Positions 22,187 to 34,876 of a stretch of DNA of 64,000 nt are shown piece by piece. Every line of letters starts with the position of its first letter. Position 1 is the stretch's first letter. The notes under the pieces are model-generated. The model was not told the origin of the DNA, did no database searches, and saw only the letters and a list, made by a program, of their open reading frames with translations. The stretch spans positions 519,300,929-519,364,928 of the forward strand of contig CM022297.1 in the NCBI GenBank assembly GCA_011799875.1. The letters run 5' to 3'. This DNA comes from Thinopyrum elongatum. Lineage: Eukaryota; Streptophyta; Magnoliopsida; Poales; Poaceae. The position numbers and the translations under genes are program-made.

Positions 22187-24482
22187 ATGCCTTTTGGTTT
22201 ATGCAATGCACCTGCTACCTTTCAAAGATGTATGACTGCTATATTCTCTGATTTTTGTGAAAAGATTGTTGAGGTTTTCATGGATGATTTTTTCATTTAC
22301 GGAACTTCTTTTGATGATTTCTTAAGCAACCTTGATCGAGTTTTGCAGAGATGCGAGCAAACTAATCTTGTCTTCAATTGGGAGAAGTGCCACTTTATGG
22401 TTAATGAAGGTATTATCTTGGGACATAAAATTTCTGAACGAGGTATTGAGGTGGATAATGCTAAAGTTGATGCATTGAGAAAATGCCATGTCCTAAAGAT
22501 ATCAAAGGTATTCGTAGTTTCCTTGGTCATGCTGGTTTCTATAGGAGGTTTATTAAAGACTTCTCTTAAATTTCTAGGCCACTTACAAATCTTTTACAAA
22601 AGGATGTTCCATTTGTTTTTGATGATGATTGTGTAGAAGCCTTTGAAACACTTAAGAAAGCCTTGATTTCTGCACCTATTGTTCAACCACCCGATTGGAA
22701 CTTACCTTTTGAAATTATGTGTGATGCTAGTGATTATGTTGTTGGTGCTGTTCTAGGACAAAGAGTTGATAAGAAATTAAATGTTATTCATTATGCTAGG
22801 AAAACTCTAGACAGTGCCCAAAGAAATTATGCTACTACTGAAAAAGAATTCTTAGCAGTGGTGTTTGCTTGTGATAAATTCAGATCTTACATTGTTGACT
22901 CTAAAGTTATTGTTCACACTGACCATGCTGCTATAAAATATCTTATGGAAAAGAAAGATGCTAAACCTAGACTCATTAGGTGGGTTCTCTTGCCACAAGA
23001 ATTTGACTTACATATCACTGATAGAAAGGGAGCTAAGAACCCCGTGGCCGATAACTTGTCTAGGCTTGAGAATATTCTTGATGACCCACAACCTATTAAT
23101 GATAGTTTTCCTGATGAACAATTAGCTGCAATAAATGTTTCTCATAACACTCCATGGTATGCAGACTATGCTAATTACATTGTTGCCAAATATATACCAC
23201 CTAGTTTCACATACCAACAAAAGAAAAAATTCTTCTATGATTTAAGACATTACTTTTGGGATGACCCACATCTTTATAAGGAAGGAGTAGATGGTATTAT
23301 TAGACGTTGTGTACCTTAGCTTGAACAGGGACAAATCCTATGGAAATGTCACTCTGAAGCTTATGGAGGGCATCATGCGGGAGATAGAACTGCTCACAAG
23401 GAATTGCAATCCGGATTTTATTGGCCTACTCTCTTCAAGGATGCCCGTAAGTTTGTTTTATCTTGTGATGAATGTCAAAGAATTGGTAATATTAGTAAGC
23501 GTCAGGAAATGCCTATGAATTATTCTCTTGCTGTTGAACCATTTGATGTTTGGGGTTTTGATTATATGGGACCTTTTCCTTCCTCTAATGGGTATACTCA
23601 TATTTTGGTTGCTATTGATTATGTTACTAAGTGGGTAGAAGCTATTCCAACTAGTAGTGCTGATCACAACACCTCTATTAAAATGCATAAGGAAGTTATT
23701 TTCCCAAGGTTTGGAGTCCCTAGATATTTAATGACTGATGGTGGTTCACATTTTATTCATGGTGATTTCCGTAAAATGCATGCTAAGTATGATGTTAACC
23801 ATAGAATTGCATCACCTTATCATCCTCAGTCTAGTGGTCAAGTTGAACTTAGCAATAGAGAAATAAAATTAATTTTACAAAAGACTGTCAATAGGTCCCG
23901 GAAGAATTGGTCTAAGAAATTAGATGATGCACTTTGGGCTTATAGAACAGCTTATAAAAACCCTATGGGTATGTCTCCTTATAAAATGGTTTATGGAAAA
24001 GCTTGTCATTTGCCTCTTGAGTTAGAACATAAAGCATATTGGGAAATTAAAGAACTCAACTATGATTTCAAACTTGCCGGTGAAAAGAGGTTATTTGATA
24101 TTAGCTCACTAGATGAATGGAGAACCCAAGCTTATGAAAATGCCAAGTTATTTAAAGAAAAAGTTAAAAGATGGCATGATAAAAGAATCCAAAAAGTGAG
24201 TTCAAAGTTGGAGAATATGTTCTTTTGTACAACTCCCGTTTCCGATTCTTTGCAGGAAAGCTCCTCTCCAAATGGGAAGGACCCTATGCTATCGAGGAGG
24301 TTTATCGATCTGGAGCTATCAAAATAAATAATGCCGATGGTACTAACCCGAAGGTTGTCAATGGGCAAAGAATAAAACATTATATCTCAGGTACGCCCAT
24401 TAATGTGGAAAGCAATATTTTCCAAACTATGACACTGGAAGAACACATAAAGGAAACCTTCCGAAACACTCCAGAATCGTGA
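22187..24482 (+). pseudogene. pol: RT-RNase H-integrase of element 2, broken
   Basis: It resumes at MPFGLCNAPATFQR, so the RT fingers are missing. The RT catalytic box reads FMDDFFIYG (about 22278-22304). A one-base frameshift falls near 22473 and a TAA at 22567-22569. RNase H follows (CDASDY about 22720, [27 protein letters not shown] to about 23070). An in-frame TAG sits at 23317-23319. Integrase has an HHCC finger (about 23350-23480) and a core with FDYMGPFP, MTDGGSHF and GQVELSNRE, so all three acidic residues remain. A further frameshift near 24210 leads into the GPY-type C-terminus (KLLSKWEGPYAIEEV) ending at 24482. There is no chromodomain, consistent with an Athila-like element. Confidence 0.9.
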
Positions 24483-24823
24483 AAAAGAGGAGGTACGTGA
24501 TACAGTAAGTAAACGGACTCCAAAAAATCTGCAAAAATATTTTCTGTCAGTTTTGGAATATTTAAAAAATTAGGAAAATAAGAAACTACCAGGAAGGTGA
24601 CCCTGGTGGGCACAAGACACCAGGGCGCGCCTGGCTGCCAGGCGTGCCCAGGTGGGTTGTGCTCACCTCGGCTACCTTCCGGACTCCGTTTTTCTTCCGT
24701 TTGCTTGTTTCCCAAGATAAAAAATCTTTATATACCCCCCGAACCTATTGACCACCGTATCATGGAGAAATCTTCTGTTTTCCTTTCTTGTTGTTTTCGG
24801 TCAGATCTGTTAAGCCAGGCATC
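24483..24823 (+). other. Post-pol untranslated segment of element 2 with hairpin and TATA box
   Basis: No gene is seen in these 341 bases. They hold a GC-rich hairpin (24610-24662) and a TATATA at 24729-24734 followed by a run of C, about 90 bp before the ATG of the 3' ORF. This arrangement could drive or process a message for that ORF. Confidence 0.5.
24610..24662 (+). other. GC-rich hairpin in the 3' part of element 2
   Basis: Arms of 25 nt pair with about four mismatches around a CTG loop. It shares the TGGGCACAA...GGTGGGTTGTGCTC frame and a GGCGCGCC core with the 5' LTR hairpin at 2633-2686. Confidence 0.65.
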
Positions 24824-24936
24824 ATGTCTTCTCCCTCCTACAACAACGTAGAATAGGATGCTTGGTTGATGAAGATCGAGCTGAAGAGAGAGGAGCCCGA
24901 AGAACCTCTCGAAGAGGGCAAGAGCAAGGAGGCCAT
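24824..24936 (+). pseudogene. Post-pol ORF of element 2, first part
   Basis: ATG at 24824 (MSSPSYNNVE), then a TAG at about 24857, then a charged Glu/Lys-rich frame up to 24936. Element 3 is inserted here with a GCCAT duplication. The frame continues exactly at 47549, so the ORF was one unit before the insertion. Apart from the TAG it would be about 133 residues. Confidence 0.65.
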
Positions 24937-26296
24937 TGATGTCTACTACGCAACCTTCTGCTTGTAGACTCGAGTTAGGCCTCCAAGCGCAGAGTTTTGT
25001 AGGACTGTAGCAAATTTCCCTCAAGTGGATGACCTAAGGTTTATCAATCCGTGGGAGGCGTAGGATGAAGATGGTCTCTCTCAAACAACCCTACGACCAA
25101 ATAATAAAGAGTCTCTTGTGTCCCCAACACACCCAATACAATGGCAAATTGTATAGGTGCACTAGTTCGGCGAAGAGATGGTGATACAAGTGTAATATGG
25201 ATGGTAGATATAGGTTTTTGTAATCTGAAAATATAAAAACAGCAAGGTAACTAGTAACAAAAGTGAGCGAAAACGGTATTGCAATGCTTGAAAACAAGGC
25301 CTAGGATTCATACTTTCACTAGTGCAAGTTCTCTCAACAATGATAACATAATTGGATCGCATAACAATCCCTCAATGTGCAACAAAGAATCACTCCAAAA
25401 TTTCTATCGGAGAATGTAGGACGAAAACGTGCATCAGCCCCTATGCATAGATTACCCCAATGTCACCTCGGGAATCTGCGAGTTGAGTGCCAAAACATAC
25501 ATCAAGTGAATCAATAGAACATCCCATTGTCACCACAGACATCCCATCGCAAGACATACATCAAGTGTTCTCAAATCCAATACTCAATCCAACATAACAA
25601 AACCTCAAAGAGCAAGACTCAATTCATCACAAGAAGGTAGAGGGGGAGAAACACCATATGATCCAACTATAATAACAAAGCTCGCGGTACATCAAGATTG
25701 TGCCATATCAAGAACAAGAGAGAGAGAGAGATCAAACACATAGCTACTGGTACATACCCTCAGCCCCGAGGGTGAACTACTCCCTCCTCATCATGAAGAC
25801 CGCCGGGATGATGAAGATGGCCACCGGTGATGGTTTCCCCCTCCGGCAGGGTGCCGGAATGGGCTCCCGATTGTTTTTTCATGGCTACAGAGGCTTGCGG
25901 CAGCGGAACTCTCGATCTAGGTTTCTTTTCGGGGGTTTCTATATTTATAGGAATTTTTGGCGTCGGTTTCACGTTAAGGGGGTCCACGAGACAGCAACAA
26001 GGTAGGAGCACCCTCCCGGGGGGTAGGGCGCGCCCCCCTACCTTGTCGTCGCCTCGGGACTCTTCTGGTCCAACTCTTGTGCTTCGCGGTTCTCTTTTGG
26101 TCCATAAAAAATCACCGTAATTATTTAGCCCATTCCGAGAACTTTTATTTCTGCACAAAAAACGACACCACGGTAGTTCTGCTGAAAACAGCGTCAGTCT
26201 GGGTTAGTTCTAATCAAATCATAACAAAACCATATAAAATTATTGTAAACATGGCATGTATACTTCATAAATTATAGATACGTTGGAGACGTATCA
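24937..26296 (-). repeat. 3' LTR of element 3
   Basis: 1360 bp, TGATGTCTACTACGC to GGAGACGTATCA in plus orientation. It contains a short GA run near 25717 and a GC-rich part at 25800-26060. The split 5' LTR totals 1357 bp, so the pair is nearly equal in length. Confidence 0.92.
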
Positions 26297-26310
26297 GCAT
26301 CCCCAAGCTT
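26297..26310 (-). other. Polypurine tract of element 3
   Basis: On the minus strand AAGCTTGGGGATGC directly abuts the 3' LTR. The same motif recurs inside the element at 27970-27983, 28707-28720 and 29941-29954. Confidence 0.7.
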
Positions 26311-29300
26311 AATTCCTACTCGTCCTCGAGTAGGTAAAGGATAAACGAAATAATTTATGAAGTGTGAATGCTAGCATAGTGTATAAGTTTGATCTATGAT
26401 AGTTCCAAACACTTTTTCTAGCATTATTCTTTATCATAAACAGTAGCTCATCTCATAAAACTTCTCATGATCAAGTAACAAGCTATTCACATGTTAAAGT
26501 ATAGACCATAAAGTTTCTTGAAAACTAACAAACCATGTTCTCGGTCACCAAATAATTGCAATTCATCTTATTTTCAGGAAGGGTCTATGTAAGAGCTTTG
26601 ATTTAGCAAATTCCACATACTCAACTATCATATAGTCTTCCATGATTGCTAACACTCAAAGCATATTTTTAGAACAAATAGCATCCGTCAAGCACAGAGG
26701 AAGATAGGGGCTTAATTTTTTGCCTCCCAACTTATTTATCATATAGATAATTTTCAACAATAATAATTCATGATCAAATATATTTGAATGGCCATATATG
26801 CTTGGATCTTTCCCCACCACATGATGCTTGCCGACTAAAGAATAACTGAGGTTGAAATAAGAAGGAATACTACTGACTCTTGCATAAAAGTAAATACATG
26901 AAAGTAAAAGATAGGCCCTTCATAGAGGGAAGCAGAGGTTGTCATGCACTTTTTAATTTTGGATGTGCAAACCCTTAATGCAAAGGAACGTCACGTTGTA
27001 TTGCCCTTTGTGATAGCAACCTTTATTATGCAGTCCGTCGCTTTTATTTCTTTACCATCACAAGTTCGTACAACGCTTATTTTCCCTTACAATAAAAGAT
27101 CATACATATTTAGGAGCAATTTTTATTGCTTTTTGCACCGATGACAACTTACTTGAAGGATCTTATTCAATCCATGGGTAGATATGGTGGACACTCATGG
27201 CATGAAACGTGGTTTAAGGGTTTTTGGATGCACAAGTAGTATCTCTACTTAGTACAAAAAATTTGGCTAGCAAAAGATTCTAAAAAGCAAGCACCACATG
27301 TTGGAGGATCCATAACAATATAACTTCTATACAAATATACCCAAACATAACTCGTTATGTTGTCTTCCTTGTCCAACTTCAACTAATTTGATCAAGTTTG
27401 AAAATAATTAATGGGTCTCACAATCATAGAAGATGTCCAAGATAGTATATTTATATGTGAAATCTCTCTTCCTTCAATATTCTTTCATGAATTGTTCAAG
27501 TGACCAATACTATGTTTGCTAACTTTCAATAAATTTACCACTTCTACTTCTTATATGTGAAGTCATTACTCCCCATGGTATAAGCATATGAAGCATATAT
27601 AATTTCAGATTTATGATATTCAATTCATTCAACCATTTACTCATAGGATAAAAGTGAAGCACGCGAGTAAATGACAAACTACTGCAAAAAGATATAAGTG
27701 AAGATCAATGAGTAGTCAAATAATTATGTTGCTATGTGAGGACTCTCTCTCATAAAAGAATTTTAGATCTTAAGTACTTTATTCAAACAGCAAGCAAAAC
27801 AAAATAAAATGACATTCCAAGGATAGCACATATCATGTGAAGAAGCAAAAACTTAGGCTCAACCAAAACTGATCGATCATTGTTGAAGAAGAAAGGTGGG
27901 ATGCCAACCGAGGCATCCACAAGCTTAGATGCTTGAGACTTCTTGAAATATTAACTAGGGATGCCTTGGGCATCCCCAAGCTTGAGCTTTTGTGTCTTCT
28001 TAATTCCTTCTGTATCATGGTTTCCCTAATTCTTAAAAACTTCATCCACACAAAACTCAACAAGAACTCGTGAGATAAGTTAGTATAAATCAATGCACAA
28101 CCTTATCATTCTCTATTATAGCAAATCACTAAAATTATAATTTGACATTGCATACTAAATGCCTCTGCATATTTAAAACTTCTATCCGCAAATAGAATCA
28201 TTAATCAAGCAAACATATGCAAACAATGCAAACATAACAGCAATCTGTCTAAACAGGACAGTTTGTAAAGAGTGCAATTGTACTCATACTTCCTTAACTT
28301 AAAAAATTCTGAAAATTTGCCACACTGTATAAAATTTGTTATTGCTCAATGTGTACAAATTTGAAGATTTTATCGTGTTCTGACTTTCCAGAAGAATTCA
28401 GACTACAATAGAAAACTTTCTGTTTTCAAAACAGCAACATATAGACTTGCAAAATAAGCATGGTAAATGCTATACTTGACACTTTTATTGAATTAAAAGA
28501 TTCAAAACATTACTCTAAATAACATAAAGTAAATATTAATAAAATAAAATGACACTCCAAGCAAAACTCATATCATGTGATGAATAAAAATATAGCTCCA
28601 AGTGAGGTTACCAATAATGTTGAAGACGAAAGAGGGGATGCCTTCCGGGGCATCCCTAAGCTTAGTTGCTTGGGTATTCCTTGAATATTACCTTGGGGTG
28701 CCTTGGGCATCCCCAAGCTTAGGTTATTGTCACTCCTTATTCTCCTCATATCGATATCTCACCCAAAACTTGAAAACTTCAATCACACAAAACTTAACAA
28801 AACCTTCGTGAGATCCGTTAGTATAATAAAACAAATCATTCACTTTGGTACTGTCAATACAAGATTCATAATTTTTATCACATGATGCCTACTGTACCCT
28901 ATCATTTCTATAATTTATATTAAGCAATATAAGCCATAGAAGCTAGAAAACAAGCACACTATGCATCGAAAACAGAATCTGTCAAAAAAAGAACAGTCTA
29001 TGAAGATCTTAATTGAAATCATTCTTGTGTCACTCCAAAAATTCTGAAAAATTAGTAAAACGTAGAAAATTTGTATATAAATACTATGTAAAAAATTCAG
29101 AGTTTTTCCACGGACCAGTAAAAGATAGGAATTTCTGTACTGGACGCAGAAGTTTCTGTTTTTGCACAGAATCAAGTCAACTATCATCCACACTGCCCAA
29201 AGGCTTTACTTGGCACTTTATTGAAACAAAAGCTATAAAACATGATTATTACAGTATCTTAATCATTTTAACACACAAAAACAGTAGGGGGTAAATATTG

Positions 29301-29522
29301 GGTTGTCTCCCAACAAGCGCTTTTCTTTAATGCCTTTTAAGCTAGGCATGATGATTTCAATGATGCTCACATAAAAGATAAGAATTGAAACATAATGGGA
29401 GCATCATGAAGCATATGACTAGCACATTTAAGTCTAACCCACTTCATATGCATAGGGATTTTGTGAGCAAACAACTTATGGGAACAAGAATCAGCTTGCA
29501 TAGGAAGGCAAAAAAAGTGCAA
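26311..29522 (-). other. Non-coding interior of element 3
   Basis: AT-rich, with no supportable gene. From about 26400 to 27760 it is an inverted relative of the 3' non-coding region of element 2 (about 48100-49210). Two related blocks, about 27780-28130 and 28520-28865, form an imperfect tandem repeat with a period near 737 bp. Each begins with AAAATGACA(T/C)TCCAAG and carries a polypurine-like motif. Confidence 0.7.
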
Positions 29523-30146
29523 CTACAAAAATTTCAACACATAGAGAGGAAACTTGATATTATTGCAATATGTAAGAGCACATGTTCCTCTCTCATAATA
29601 GTTTTCAGTGGCATCATGAATGAATTCAACAATATAACTATCACATAAAGCATTCTTTTCATGATCCACAAGCATAGAAATTTTATTACTCTCCACATAA
29701 GCAAATTTCTTCTCATTCATAATAGTGGGAGCAAACTCAACAAAATTACTATCATGAGATACTTGATTGGAATAACCCAATTGAAAATTAAAATCATGAT
29801 GACAAGTTTCATGGTTATCATTATTCTTTATAGCATACATGTCATCACAATAATCATCATAGATAGGAGGCATGCTTTCATCATAATAAATTTGCTCATC
29901 AAAACTTGGGGGAAAAAAAATATCATCTTCATCAATCATAGCATCCCCAAGCTTATGGCTTTGCATATCATTAGCATCATGGATATTCAAAGAATTCATA
30001 CTAACAACATTGCAATCATGCTCATCATTCAAAGATTTTATGCCAAACATTTTATGAACTTCTTCTTCTAACACTTGAGCACAATTTTCCTTTCCATCAT
30101 TTTCACGAAAGACTTTAAAAATATGAAGCATATGTGGCAACCTCAA
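29523..30146 (-). CDS. Conserved acidic ORF of the pol-less LTR family (207 aa)
   Basis: Open frame of 207 codons starting about 105 nt after the primer site, the place of gag in other elements. The sequence is rich in Asp, Asn, His and Cys, with no CCHC knuckle, membrane segment or recognisable enzyme motif. Shared stretches with the element 1 ORF are HDCNxVxxNSxN, KLGDA and CDSYIVEF...NYYERG. This copy has no internal stop, while the copy in element 1 has one. A polypurine-like motif (29941-29954) lies inside the ORF and encodes SHKLGDA-type residues. Function unknown. It could be a diverged gag-like or RNA-binding protein, or a leftover. Confidence 0.6.
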   Translation of the reverse strand: MRLPHMLHIFKVFRENDGKENCAQVLEEEVHKMFGIKSLNDEHDCNVVSMNSLNIHDANDMQSHKLGDAMIDEDDIFFPPSFDEQIYYDESMPPIYDDYCDDMYAIKNNDNHETCHHDFNFQLGYSNQVSHDSNFVEFAPTIMNEKKFAYVESNKISMLVDHEKNALCDSYIVEFIHDATENYYERGTCALTYCNNIKFPLYVLKFL

Positions 30147-30249
30147 TTCTATTTTTTTGTAGTTTTCATTTATAGACTAAACTAGTGATAAAACAAGAAA
30201 CTAAAAGATTCAATTGCAAGATCTCAAGATATACCTTCAAGCACTCACC

Positions 30250-30267
30250 TCCCCGGCAACACCGCCA
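30250..30267 (-). other. Primer-binding site of element 3
   Basis: On the minus strand TGGCGGTGTTGCCGGGGA, two mismatches from the tRNA-Asp-type site, 10 nt from the LTR. Confidence 0.75.
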
Positions 30268-30277
30268 GAAAAGAGCT

Positions 30278-30683
30278 TGATGTCTACTACACAAGCTTCT
30301 TCTTGTAGACTCGTGTTGGGCCTCCAAGTGCAGAGTTTTGTAGGACAGTAGCAAATTTCTCTCAAGTGGATGACCTAAGGTTTATCAATCCGTGGGAGAC
30401 ATAGGATGAAGATGGTCTCTCTCAAACAACCCTGCAACCAAATAACAAAGAGTCTCTTGTGTCCCCAACACACCCAATACAATGGTAAATTGTATAGGTG
30501 CAATAGTTCGGCAAAGAGATGGTGATACAAGTGTAATATGGATGGTGGATATAGGTTTTTGTAATCTGAAAATATAAAAACAGCAAGGTAACTAGTAACA
30601 AAAGTGAGCGAAAACGGTATTCCAGTGCTTGAAAACAAGGCCTAGGATTCATACTTTCACTAGTGCAAGTTCTCTCAACAATG
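30278..30683 (-). repeat. 5' LTR of element 3, inner part
   Basis: Matches 24937-25342 of the other LTR. It stops at CAATG (30679-30683), the target site of element 4. Confidence 0.92.
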
Positions 30684-31088
30684 TGTAACACCCCCTGTAT
30701 TAAGCTACAGAGATCACCCTTTTGATGAGGCCATGTCATCATGATTAATAGTGCATAATCATCATTAGCATCATATTGCATTTCAACTCCTAAGTCAAAT
30801 TCAAATTTAAATGAAAGTGGGATATAAAAGTTGTCCAACATAGAAACTAAAATGTCAGATAAATAACAAATATTCCAGAGGCTATTCTAAAATTGAAACC
30901 AACATCATTGGAATTGGATAAGTGACTCGAACAACCTCAAACAGTGGATAAAGATAATATTTAATAACCATTTATTAAATCTGAAATAAATATGGAATTA
31001 TGTTTTGTCCAAACTAGTTTTAGGTGTTAAGGAATAATGCACTGGTATTTATGAAATAGGTCACACTTTTTACAAAAACCATTTGGGG
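30684..31088 (+). repeat. 5' LTR remnant of element 4
   Basis: Matches the first ~395 bp of the 3' LTR (42698-43097). At 31089 it is joined abruptly to the zinc-knuckle part of gag (TACAAGTGTGGGCAG). Confidence 0.88.
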
Positions 31089-34000
31089 TACAAGTGTGGG
31101 CAGCCAGGTCATTTTTCCAGGAACTGCTTCAGAACCAGAACCAAACTGGACTTTCCTGACACACTGGACGTAGGAACAATCAGCCTCGCAACAACAATGC
31201 AAGACTTGGGCGTATTCAGGCCAACCACACCGATTTCAAAAGAAGCTCAGGACCAGCCTGCACGTGAGGTACTCTCCTTGGTAATTCAGTACCAGCTTCG
31301 TTTATTTGATTTCGGGAGCATCGCATTCAGTCTGTCGAGAATTTGCATACAAACACGAATATTAAATGTGAAGTCATGAACACGCAATATAATACACACC
31401 CCCGACGGGTCAATGTAAACCTCCATGGGTGGCAACGGACGTCACCTGTTGAAATTGAAGGCTGGAGTTTTCAGCCTCCCCTTTCATACTAAAGTCTTGC
31501 TCTAGTTATCCGACCTCATTCATCGGAATGGATTGGAGAATTGAAGCGCATAATGCTTCTATAGTTTGCGCCTACGAAGATCGTCCATCTTCTACAACCT
31601 TCTGATTGAAATAATAAAGCTACCAGGCTCAAATCATCCCAAAATGCGAGGCGAGGGCTTTTGCTGAATGCGTTAAACGCATCAAAACATGGTAGGCAAT
31701 GACGAAAACACTCCCCGCACAGCGTTTGATCTTACGCACAACCTCCTTTATTTTTAGTGCCCCCGTGTTATTCCAAGGTTTCAAGAACTCCCAACGGGAT
31801 ACCTGACTCGAGCTTGTCGAAATTTGTCATCGACTTGAAACCAGGCACCACTCCCATCGCAAGCGACCCTACAAGATGCCGCCATGACTCCTTGAACTTA
31901 AGGAGGGGAAATCGACGCTTCACTTAGTAAGGGTTCATTAGCCCAAGTCATCCTGCCGCTTGAGGGAGCACCTCTCCTCTTGTCAGGAAGAGAAGGAATG
32001 GATCAAACCGATGGTCCAAGATTAGACAGTCCTATTAACAAGCAAACCATCCAGAACAAAATATCCCTTCCTCGGATAATAAACGATCGTATGATCAACT
32101 GGCGGGGTTCATCAGTGTTCTTCTAAACTCGACTAGGTTGCGGTACCACCAGATCGGATTCGTGAAGAGAATACCCAAGACAGCCTTCGTACTCGATATG
32201 GCTCATACGAGTACACTGGTCATGTCATTGGCTTAACCACTTGCTCCGCCAATTCCCCGCCCCTGATGACTATATAATTCATGGAATACACTTGACAAGT
32301 CTTCGTCGTGGTTTACTTGGATGATATCTTCTAGTTATACTCCAAACAAAGGGAACATGCTGAAACATCTCGACTTGTTCTGGAGAAAACTTCGAGAGCA
32401 TACAACTATATGCTAAGTTTTCCAAGTTTGTGAATTCTGGTTCCCGACAGTAAAATACCTTGGCATGTCATCTACCAAGGATGTATTGCCGTCAACCCCG
32501 AGCGAAGTTCAGCTATTCTTGATTGGGCTCGCTCCAAAGAACGTCAAGCAAGTTCGAAGTTTTCTGGACTCGCAAGACTATGCCGCGATTTGTCGAAGAA
32601 CTTCTCCAAGATAGACGCCAAGCCCTGACTAACTGCTTATAAGGCGTCAAGTTTCGATTGGACGGAAAAGTGTCAGGAAAGTTCCAGTACGCTCAAAGAA
32701 AGCGGACTTCGCCCCAGTGCTTGCCCCTCCTGATTCCAGAAGGATTTTGTCATCTATTGTGATGCTCCCGTCAAGGATTAGGCGTTGTGTCCTAATGCAA
32801 GACGCAGGAGTAATTGTGCTATGCTTCGCGTCAATGAGCTCGCCACCGAAGAGAATTACCACAGTACATGACACTCGAGCTTGCTGGACGTCATCCATGC
32901 CACTAAACAGTGGAGACATTTACCTCTCGGTAATCGTGCGAGATCTACACGATCATCAAGTCTGAAGTAGATCTGTTACTCAGCCAGACATAACCTCCGT
33001 CAACAGAGAGGGATTGAGAGACACGATAGCGGATTTTTTTAACTGGGGTATTTCTTATAGACCCTGGCAAGGCTAATGTAAGGACGATGCCCTTGAGCCG
33101 TAGTCTTATTGCAGTCACCTCAGTTTCACGAAGTTCAACCTTCCTTATTGAAGAATTCAGAAGCGAATCTCCACATGTTCCTCTGGAGCACTCGCTCCCT
33201 CTCTGAAGGTTACACAAAATGAACCTCCACGTGATTTCCCAGGGTTCACTTAAACCATGGTTGCCTAACCAGATCTGCGTGGACACATCAGACGCTGCAG
33301 GGGTATGATCTCAAAAGCCCACAAGATTAAGCGCTTATCTCGCGTGAAGGAAGGCCTTCGTTCGTTCACTATTGATGTATACGGGCACATTGTTCTTTAT
33401 AAGGTCGTCTAGTTGTCCCCTCAAAGGATACCTGGGTAGACTCAGGAGGTTCATGCAAGAAGTCACGACACTCGTTGCTGATTCAATCCCGCGGCAGTAC
33501 GAAGATGTCCATGGAATCTCGTCAAAGATGTCTGGTGTGGTCAAACATGAAGCAGACATTGCTCCGATGTTGCTGAATGTGATGTTTTGCGTCGCGCAAG
33601 CAGAACATCAAACCCGCCGGAACTGCAACCAATCTTTCCTATGGAAATGGGAATGTTTGAATGGACTTTATCCGGATTCCCAATCACAGAAGGGTCAAAG
33701 ATGCTATTCTGTCGTCTTGACCACTCTCCAAAGTTGCACATTTTCTGCCTGTCAAAGAACATCACTGCTAGTCAGTGCAGATTCTAATTCCAGAATTGTT
33801 TCACTCACGGTATTCCGAAGGATCAGTTCGACCGTGAGTTTCACTCAAATTTCGGGTAGTTTCCAAAAGCTATGGAACTCATTTCCTTGCAGCTTTTCAC
33901 CCTCATCTCAAGGACAAGTGAACGAGTCAACAAGTTCTGAAGACATGCTTCGGGCTTGTGTATATCTTCTGCAAGAAGTGGGAAGAATCTCTTCCCATAT

Positions 34001-34691
34001 GCCGATTCTTTACATAACAGCTATCAAGCCAGTTGAAATGCCCCCCTTGAATTTGTAGGACGAAAGTGCGAACCCCTCTAATTGGTCAGAAACTGGGGAA
34101 CGTCACGCTTCGGTCCGGATATTATCAACTGCCGAAGATCAAGTTCGCATTGTCCGCGAAAATTGCAAGGCGGCTCAGTCACGCAAAAGCAGTCTATGAC
34201 CGCAAACACAAGATTATGGTGCTATCAACCTGGTGAATCAGGCTTATCTTCGAGTCACCCGATGAAAGGACACAAGCGATTCGGGATCAAGGGCAAGCTA
34301 GCTACTCGCTATTATGTCTTTCACGTTCTTGAAAGGCGCGTGGTAGAGTGGCATATAGTTGGAATTCACACCGAACCTTTCTCAGGTCACGATGTTTCCA
34401 CGATCACAACTCCGCCGCTGATTCAAAGACCCTATCCCGGAGTAGATCACGAATTGCTGGACGGCAACAAGAACCTCTTTATGAAAGAGCATCCGGTCCG
34501 CATTCTCGATCAAGCCGAAGACGTCGCACACGCCAGAGGTTATCAAGTTCCTCAAAGGTTCGTGGTCAAATCATTCTGAGGATGAAGCCATTGGGAACGC
34601 GAGGATAGTCTTCGCGATGAAACCCCGCTTGTTTCTTCTACCTCCTAATTCTTTTTTTTGGGACGAGATTTCTTGGTAAGTGGCGGAGATT
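31089..34691 (+). pseudogene. pol: Indel-rich gag-end-to-integrase copy 1 of element 4
   Basis: The first bases match the gag zinc knuckle at 37194 onward. RT, RNase H, integrase and chromodomain are then collinear with copy 2. Recognisable spots are TTGGATGATATCTTCT (YLDD box, about 32310), RNase H near 32700-33090, the integrase finger near 33540-33620, GQV(N/E) near 33912, and HPVRILDQAE near 34492. Almost every short stretch is interrupted by 1-2 nt insertions or deletions, so no long frame survives. It ends with the polypurine region GGCGGAGATT joined to an LTR tail. Biological decay alone would leave more substitutions than indels. Confidence 0.8.
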
Positions 34692-34874
34692 CGCTGACTC
34701 GTCTATGATCGAGCATTTGTATTCGAGCCCTCGTGGCCCCTGGCTTGTATTATGATGCTTGTATGACTTATTTATGTTTTAGAGTTGTGTTGTGATATCT
34801 TCCCGTGAGTCCCTGATCTTGATCGTACACGTTTGCGTGCATGATTAGTGTACGATCGAGCCGGGGGCGCCACA
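34692..34874 (+). repeat. LTR tail (last ~183 bp) before the primer site of element 4
   Basis: Matches 46405-46587 of the 3' LTR. The first ~3.7 kb of LTR is missing between the polypurine region and this tail. Confidence 0.88.
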
Positions 34875-34876
34875 AG

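Noticed and set aside
22178..22636. RT fragment as part of the array
   Set aside because: It is on the opposite strand, lies outside the LTR end at 22185 and continues the element 2 pol motifs.
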